Below are positions 34,623 to 37,663 of a DNA stretch of 37,663 bases, piece after piece. The position numbers and the translations under genes were made by a program. The number at the start of each line of letters is the position of its first letter. Position 1 is the first letter of the stretch. The stretch comes from Eubacteriales bacterium (GTDB taxonomy: Bacteria; Bacillota; Clostridia; Lachnospirales; Lachnospiraceae). Below the pieces are notes generated by a model. It worked only from the letters and a program-made list of their open reading frames with translations. It was not told the origin of the DNA and did not search any database. The stretch covers positions 1 through 37,663 of the forward strand of contig JAUNHA010000021.1 of the NCBI GenBank assembly GCA_030524135.1, written 5' to 3'.

Positions 34623-35330
34623 TTACTTTTTCGTCTCTTCTGTCTGTTCTGTCTCTTCTGAAGGGCGTTCCTCGATCACCACGCCATCTTCCAGCACATC
34701 CTTAAGTTCGATCTGCACCTCATCCATAAACTCTTCCTTCTGCACCTCGCCTGCATCCGGAAGCTCCTCCCTGCTGCTTACGCCAAAGCGTCTGTAAAAG
34801 GCATCCGTCGGCGCAAACAGAGCCGGCCTTCCCGGCGCATCCAGACGACCGGTCTCCTCAATCAGACCGTACTCGATCAGCCTGTTCACCGCATGATCTG
34901 ATTTTACGCCGCGAATGCGCTCGATATCCATTTTAGTCGCAGGATTTTTAAAAGCGATGATTGCAAGCGTTTCCATGACCACATCGGTGAGCACCGGTTT
35001 TTTCGGCACCGATACGAGGCGGATCAGATTGGAATAATAGCGCGGATTGCTGCATAACTGAAAGCTACCGTCATATTCACGCACCAGAAGCGCCCCGTCC
35101 TCGTCTGAGAGCCGCTTCATAAGATTCCTTGCAGCCTTTCTTGCCATTTTCGTATCGCATCCGCATGCCTTTGCAAGCGCCGGTCCCTCTACGGTCCCTC
35201 CCATTGCAAACAGCACCGCCTCCACGATCTCCTCAAGGCGCCGTGCCGCATTCTTATCTGCCTGCAGCTCCGGAAAAAGCTGTTCCTGCTGTTCCTGTTT
35301 TTCCCTGATCTCCTGAAAATCTGTCTCCAT
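34623..35330 (-). CDS. scpB: Segregation and condensation protein ScpB
   Basis: 235 residues with the tandem winged-helix fold of ScpB: EIVEAVLFAMGGTVEGPALAKA near 35-55 and TDVVMETLAIIAFKNPATKMDIERIRGVKSD near 132-162. RPALFAPTDAFYRRFGVSS follows, and an acidic Glu/Thr-rich tail ends it. It joins ScpA and SMC in the condensin complex. The ATG shares one base with the scpA stop (TGATG), so the two are coupled; an in-frame TTG one codon earlier is unlikely. Confidence 0.95.
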   Translation of the reverse strand: METDFQEIREKQEQQEQLFPELQADKNAARRLEEIVEAVLFAMGGTVEGPALAKACGCDTKMARKAARNLMKRLSDEDGALLVREYDGSFQLCSNPRYYSNLIRLVSVPKKPVLTDVVMETLAIIAFKNPATKMDIERIRGVKSDHAVNRLIEYGLIEETGRLDAPGRPALFAPTDAFYRRFGVSSREELPDAGEVQKEEFMDEVQIELKDVLEDGVVIEERPSEETEQTEETKK

Positions 35331-36130
35331 CAATTATCCTCTATTGAACTGAGATCCAGTCCCTCTTCCGTATCCGCCGTATCCGTCGCCTGCACCTCGA
35401 TATCTGCAAATGCCGATGACTGCGTCACCTCTATCTTTCCCATCTTCATAAGCTCCAGAATCGCAAGAAATGTCACGACGACATCCATGCGTTCATGCGC
35501 TTCGGAAAGCATTTCCCGGAACGAATAGCGCCGGTATTTTCTGGTATAGCGAAGCACTGATCCGATCCGCGCAGACAACGAGACCCGGTCCCTCCGGATC
35601 ACGCCGAAGTTTGAACGGACCCTGTCGACCTTTTCTTCCCGTCTCGCCATGACCTCGCGAAATACCCGCTGCAGATCGGAAAGCGTCACGCCCCCAAACA
35701 GCGCGTCCAGATCCACCGGAGGAATATAGTTTTTCACCTCCTCCGGGATCTGCTCCCCGCCGTATAGGAAAAAGGAAGCCCTGTCCTCATAACCGCAGAG
35801 CTCCTCTGCGATGTATTTAAAGCGTTTGTATTCAAGCAGCCTTGCAACAAGCTCGGCACGCGGATCTGCCTCTTCCTCTTCTTCAGTCTTTTCCTTCGGC
35901 AGAAGCATCTTTGCCTTGATCTCAAGCAAGGTCGCCGCCATCACGAGAAAGTCAGAGACGATCTCCAGATCGTCCTCTTCAAGCTGCTGTACATATTCCA
36001 TGTACTGCACCGTGATCTCAGAGATTGGGATATCATAGATATCGACCTTGTTTTTTTCCAGCAGGTGCAGCAAAAGATCAAGCGGGCCGTTAAAATTCAG
36101 TTTTTCCAGGCGGTAGACCGGCTGTTCCAT
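35330..36130 (-). CDS. scpA: Segregation and condensation protein ScpA (kleisin)
   Basis: A 266-residue kleisin with the N-terminal NFNGPLDLLLHLLEKNKVDIYDIPISEIT signature that binds the SMC neck. A LVMAATLLEIKAKMLLP helix follows, then a charged central linker. The C-terminal winged helix (VVVTFLAILELMKMGKIEVTQSSAFADI) binds the SMC head. It acts in chromosome condensation and segregation. The start has AAGGGGC 6 bases upstream; the gene lies 25 bases after the metallophosphoesterase. Confidence 0.96.
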   Translation of the reverse strand: MEQPVYRLEKLNFNGPLDLLLHLLEKNKVDIYDIPISEITVQYMEYVQQLEEDDLEIVSDFLVMAATLLEIKAKMLLPKEKTEEEEEADPRAELVARLLEYKRFKYIAEELCGYEDRASFFLYGGEQIPEEVKNYIPPVDLDALFGGVTLSDLQRVFREVMARREEKVDRVRSNFGVIRRDRVSLSARIGSVLRYTRKYRRYSFREMLSEAHERMDVVVTFLAILELMKMGKIEVTQSSAFADIEVQATDTADTEEGLDLSSIEDN

Positions 36131-36155
36131 GTATAAGCCCCTTATAAAATATATG

Positions 36156-37064
36156 TTATACGATATCCGGGATGACCTTGATCAATGAGATCTCCGGAAG
36201 ATTATTAAACCGGATGCGGATCGAATGCGTTCCAAGCCCTCTGCTCACGATCATGGAAGCATGTTCGCAGTCAAATCTGCCCGCGCATTGCCGGATAAAA
36301 AACTGGTACTGCGGAGTCATCACGCCGCCGACAAATGGAAGGCGGATCGTTCCTCCGTGAAAATGGCCTGAAAGCACCAGATCTGCGCCCCAGGCGCAGG
36401 CCTCCTGAAAATACAGCGGAGAATGCAGCAGAAGAATATTAAACTTCCACTTATCCGGCGTTCCGATCTTTTGTTCAAGATATCCGTCCGGCATCGCTTC
36501 CCGCCTGCCGAACCCCGGCTTTAACGCATTAAAAAACTTCTGTTCAAGGCTCACGCCGCTGAGCACGATATCATCCTCTTCGTCCTCGATCAGGTCCTCC
36601 GTGTCAAAAATCTCTGTATCATTGCAGAGATATTCTACGCCGAGCTGCATCAGATGATCCGTGAACATCTTATAGGTATCCGGAAAGCGTTCCTTCATGC
36701 GGGTTTCATGATTGCCCTCCGCATAATAAATACGATACCGCTCTGACAGCTGTTCCAGCAAATGCAGGCAGACGTCTGTTTTCGGAGGCACCGGTGTACG
36801 CTTTCCGCAGGTGATCATATCCCCGCCGATCAGAACCGCATCCGGTGAAAGCCCGTCAATGCGATGGAGAAGCTCACAATTATTCTCTCCAAAAGAAGCA
36901 CTGTGCATATCCGTCAGAAACACAAAGCGTGCTCCCTCGCGCAGTTTATCCGTTCTGATCTCATAGGTTTCCACGCTGAGACTGCGCTTTTCCCATTCGC
37001 TCCGAAAGAGCGCCAGCAGCACAGCTAACAGCAAAACAGCCAACATGATCCCCGCAGGGTGCAT
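36156..37064 (-). CDS. Membrane-anchored metallophosphoesterase
   Basis: The start is ATG 37064, behind GGAGGG; the longer frame to 37082 overlaps that site. The 302-residue protein has an N-terminal membrane helix (about 5-20) and a calcineurin-like domain. The metal ligands are Asp52 and His54 (TDMH), Asp82 (GGDM), Asn118-His119-Glu120 (EGNHE), His214 (LLLHSP) and GHFH with His234/His236. It is of the YaeI/YkuE type; the substrate is unknown, possibly a phospholipid or nucleotide. First gene of the scp cluster with a strong promoter. Confidence 0.9.
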   Translation of the reverse strand: MHPAGIMLAVLLLAVLLALFRSEWEKRSLSVETYEIRTDKLREGARFVFLTDMHSASFGENNCELLHRIDGLSPDAVLIGGDMITCGKRTPVPPKTDVCLHLLEQLSERYRIYYAEGNHETRMKERFPDTYKMFTDHLMQLGVEYLCNDTEIFDTEDLIEDEEDDIVLSGVSLEQKFFNALKPGFGRREAMPDGYLEQKIGTPDKWKFNILLLHSPLYFQEACAWGADLVLSGHFHGGTIRLPFVGGVMTPQYQFFIRQCAGRFDCEHASMIVSRGLGTHSIRIRFNNLPEISLIKVIPDIV

Positions 37065-37105
37065 AATCCCTCCTGTACGCAATTGAAAACAAAAAAACTC
37101 ATAAA

Positions 37106-37134
37106 ATTATATCATATTGGAAAAGAGCTTACAA
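37106..37134 (-). promoter_or_regulatory. Predicted promoter of the metallophosphoesterase-scpAB cluster
   Basis: TTGTAA (37129-37134), a 17-base spacer ending in TGA, and a perfect TATAAT (37106-37111) on the minus strand. It is divergent from the tRNA-Arg promoter only 17 bases away. Confidence 0.7.
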
Positions 37135-37151
37135 GGAGAAAGAATTTAAGC

Positions 37152-37180
37152 TTGCAAAAGAAGGGACGATTTGATATAAT
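37152..37180 (+). promoter_or_regulatory. Predicted tRNA-Arg promoter
   Basis: TTGCAA (37152-37157), a 17-base spacer ending in TGA, and TATAAT (37175-37180), 9 bases before the tRNA. Confidence 0.75.
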
Positions 37181-37189
37181 CCATACGTT

Positions 37190-37261
37190 GTTTCCGTAGT
37201 TCAACGGATAGAACGTTAGCCTCCGGAGCTGATGATGTGGGTTCGATTCCCGCCGGAAACG
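37190..37261 (+). tRNA. tRNA-Arg (anticodon CCG)
   Basis: The sequence folds fully: acceptor GTTTCCG with CGGAAAC, D stem GTTC/GAAC, and anticodon stem TTAGC/GCTGA with loop CTCCGGA. The anticodon CCG is at 37223-37225 and the T arm is GTGGG-TTCGATT-CCCGC. CCA is not encoded. It reads the CGG codon. It is the substrate of the ArgS encoded in this window. Confidence 0.95.
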
Positions 37262-37267
37262 TAAGCA

Positions 37268-37312
37268 AAGACATGACTGACAAGGATTTCCCTGTCTGAC
37301 ATGTCTTTTTTC
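37268..37312 (+). terminator. Terminator after tRNA-Arg
   Basis: AAGACATG, further paired bases (GACA/TGTC and GG/CC) and CATGTCTT form a long stem with small mismatches around an ATTT-type loop, followed by a T-run. It lies 6 bases after the tRNA. Confidence 0.8.
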
Positions 37313-37360
37313 ATATAAAAACGAAGTCACTTCGCTTAATAAGGCTTTTTCTCCGACCTA

Positions 37361-37385
37361 AAAAAACGAAGTCATTTCGTTTTTT
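37361..37385. terminator. Bidirectional terminator-like hairpin between the tRNAs
   Basis: AAAAAACGAA and TTCGTTTTTT form a 10-base stem with a 5-base loop and T-runs on both strands. A near copy of its 5' arm and loop (AAAAACGAAGTCACTTCG at 37317-37334) lies upstream, so it looks like a duplicated element. Confidence 0.6.
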
Positions 37386-37409
37386 ACATACTTTTGGAAT
37401 TCCAGAATC

Positions 37410-37436
37410 AAAAAACTTCTGCTTACGCAGAAGTTT
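37410..37436 (-). terminator. Terminator after tRNA-Asn
   Basis: AAACTTCTGC-GTAA-GCAGAAGTTT on the minus strand runs straight into a run of T residues, 5 bases after the tRNA 3' end. Confidence 0.8.
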
Positions 37437-37441
37437 ATTTA

Positions 37442-37515
37442 CGCCCCAACTAGGACTTGAACCTAGGACCCCCTGATTAACAGTCAGATGCTCTAACCAA
37501 CTGAGCTATTGAGGC
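37442..37515 (-). tRNA. tRNA-Asn (anticodon GTT)
   Basis: On the minus strand the acceptor GCCTCAA pairs with TTGGGGC. The D arm is GCTCAGTTGGTTAGAGC and the anticodon stem is TCTGA/TCAGG with loop CTGTTAA. The anticodon GTT corresponds to plus positions 37479-37481, and the T arm is CTAGG-TTCAAGT-CCTAG. The discriminator is G and CCA is not encoded. Confidence 0.96.
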
Positions 37516-37536
37516 ACGTGATATCGACAGGACAAT

Positions 37537-37565
37537 ATTATAACGGAAAGCCATACTACTGTCAA
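37537..37565 (-). promoter_or_regulatory. Consensus promoter of tRNA-Asn
   Basis: TTGACA (37560-37565), a 17-base spacer and TATAAT (37537-37542) on the minus strand: both boxes match the sigma-A consensus exactly, as expected for a stable RNA gene. Confidence 0.9.
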
Positions 37566-37578
37566 CCGTTTTTTCATG

Positions 37579-37605
37579 AAAAAAGCAGTCCTTAGTGGAC
37601 TGCTT
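37579..37605 (-). terminator. Terminator of an upstream minus-strand transcript
   Basis: AAGCAGTCC-ACTAA-GGACTGCTT followed by a T-run on the minus strand ends whatever is transcribed from beyond the right edge. The remaining 58 bases to the edge contain no recognisable gene. Confidence 0.75.
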
Positions 37606-37663
37606 CAAGTACCTTCAAAACCGAATACCGGAGAACGGAAAGAGTAAAAACCAATGGATAAAA

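Noticed and set aside
1-37663. CRISPR array, prophage or insertion sequence
   Set aside because: No regularly spaced repeats, no transposase or integrase, no phage structural genes.

Overview
The window looks like a chromosomal segment of an anaerobic, Gram-positive member of the Clostridia, most probably a Lachnospiraceae-type gut bacterium. The evidence is the gene content (YqeG, NrdR, type III pantothenate kinase CoaX, DUF975, PepV-type dipeptidase, a CD1871A-type CXXC small protein, a PflA-like radical SAM activase), strong AGGAGG-type ribosome binding sites, moderately high G+C by eye, and consensus sigma-A promoters. No phage, IS or CRISPR was seen. Almost all genes lie on the minus strand, so the natural reading direction is from high to low coordinates. 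The exceptions are a deacetylase/radical SAM pair and one tRNA-Arg.

Layout from right to left. The right edge (37.1-37.66 kb) holds tRNA-Asn (GTT, minus) and tRNA-Arg (CCG, plus), each with its own promoter and terminators. A metallophosphoesterase - scpA - scpB - dUTPase - TPR lipoprotein cluster follows (33.4-37.1 kb). Next come transketolase and a 96-residue unknown protein, ending in a large nested hairpin terminator (30.87-33.37 kb). From 30.8 to 22.2 kb there is a tightly packed run: coaX, coaBC, a TlpA-like lipoprotein, a CD1871A-like protein, prfC, a Sapep/PepV dipeptidase, two small membrane-protein genes, nrdR and yqeG. Then come efp, argS and mntP (18.8-22.1 kb).

The accessory part is 16.6-18.75 kb. 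It holds a MATE transporter gene broken by an internal deletion but still preceded by an intact-looking attenuation leader (promoter, short leader ORF, terminator overlapping that ORF). Beside it is an A+T-rich two-gene unit, a 63-aa protein plus a GNAT-like protein, arranged like a toxin-antitoxin module with a perfect palindrome over its predicted -35 box. A plus-strand pair (secreted polysaccharide deacetylase and radical SAM protein) lies at 14.4-16.6 kb.

The left third (0-14.3 kb) starts with an AAA_14/DUF4143 ATPase, a YmfI-like SDR and an RpiR-family regulator. It continues into a complete oligopeptide ABC transporter (oppABCDF), which is followed with ATGA overlaps by a TldD-like protein and a PmbA-like protein, then a CocE/NonD-type hydrolase and the start of a nitroreductase. 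This reads as a peptide uptake-and-breakdown operon, with a predicted promoter containing a near-palindrome and a terminator-like hairpin between oppA and oppB. The YmfI-like SDR and efp are about 8 kb apart, and the EF-P here carries the loop lysine that YmfI-type enzymes help modify in Bacillus.
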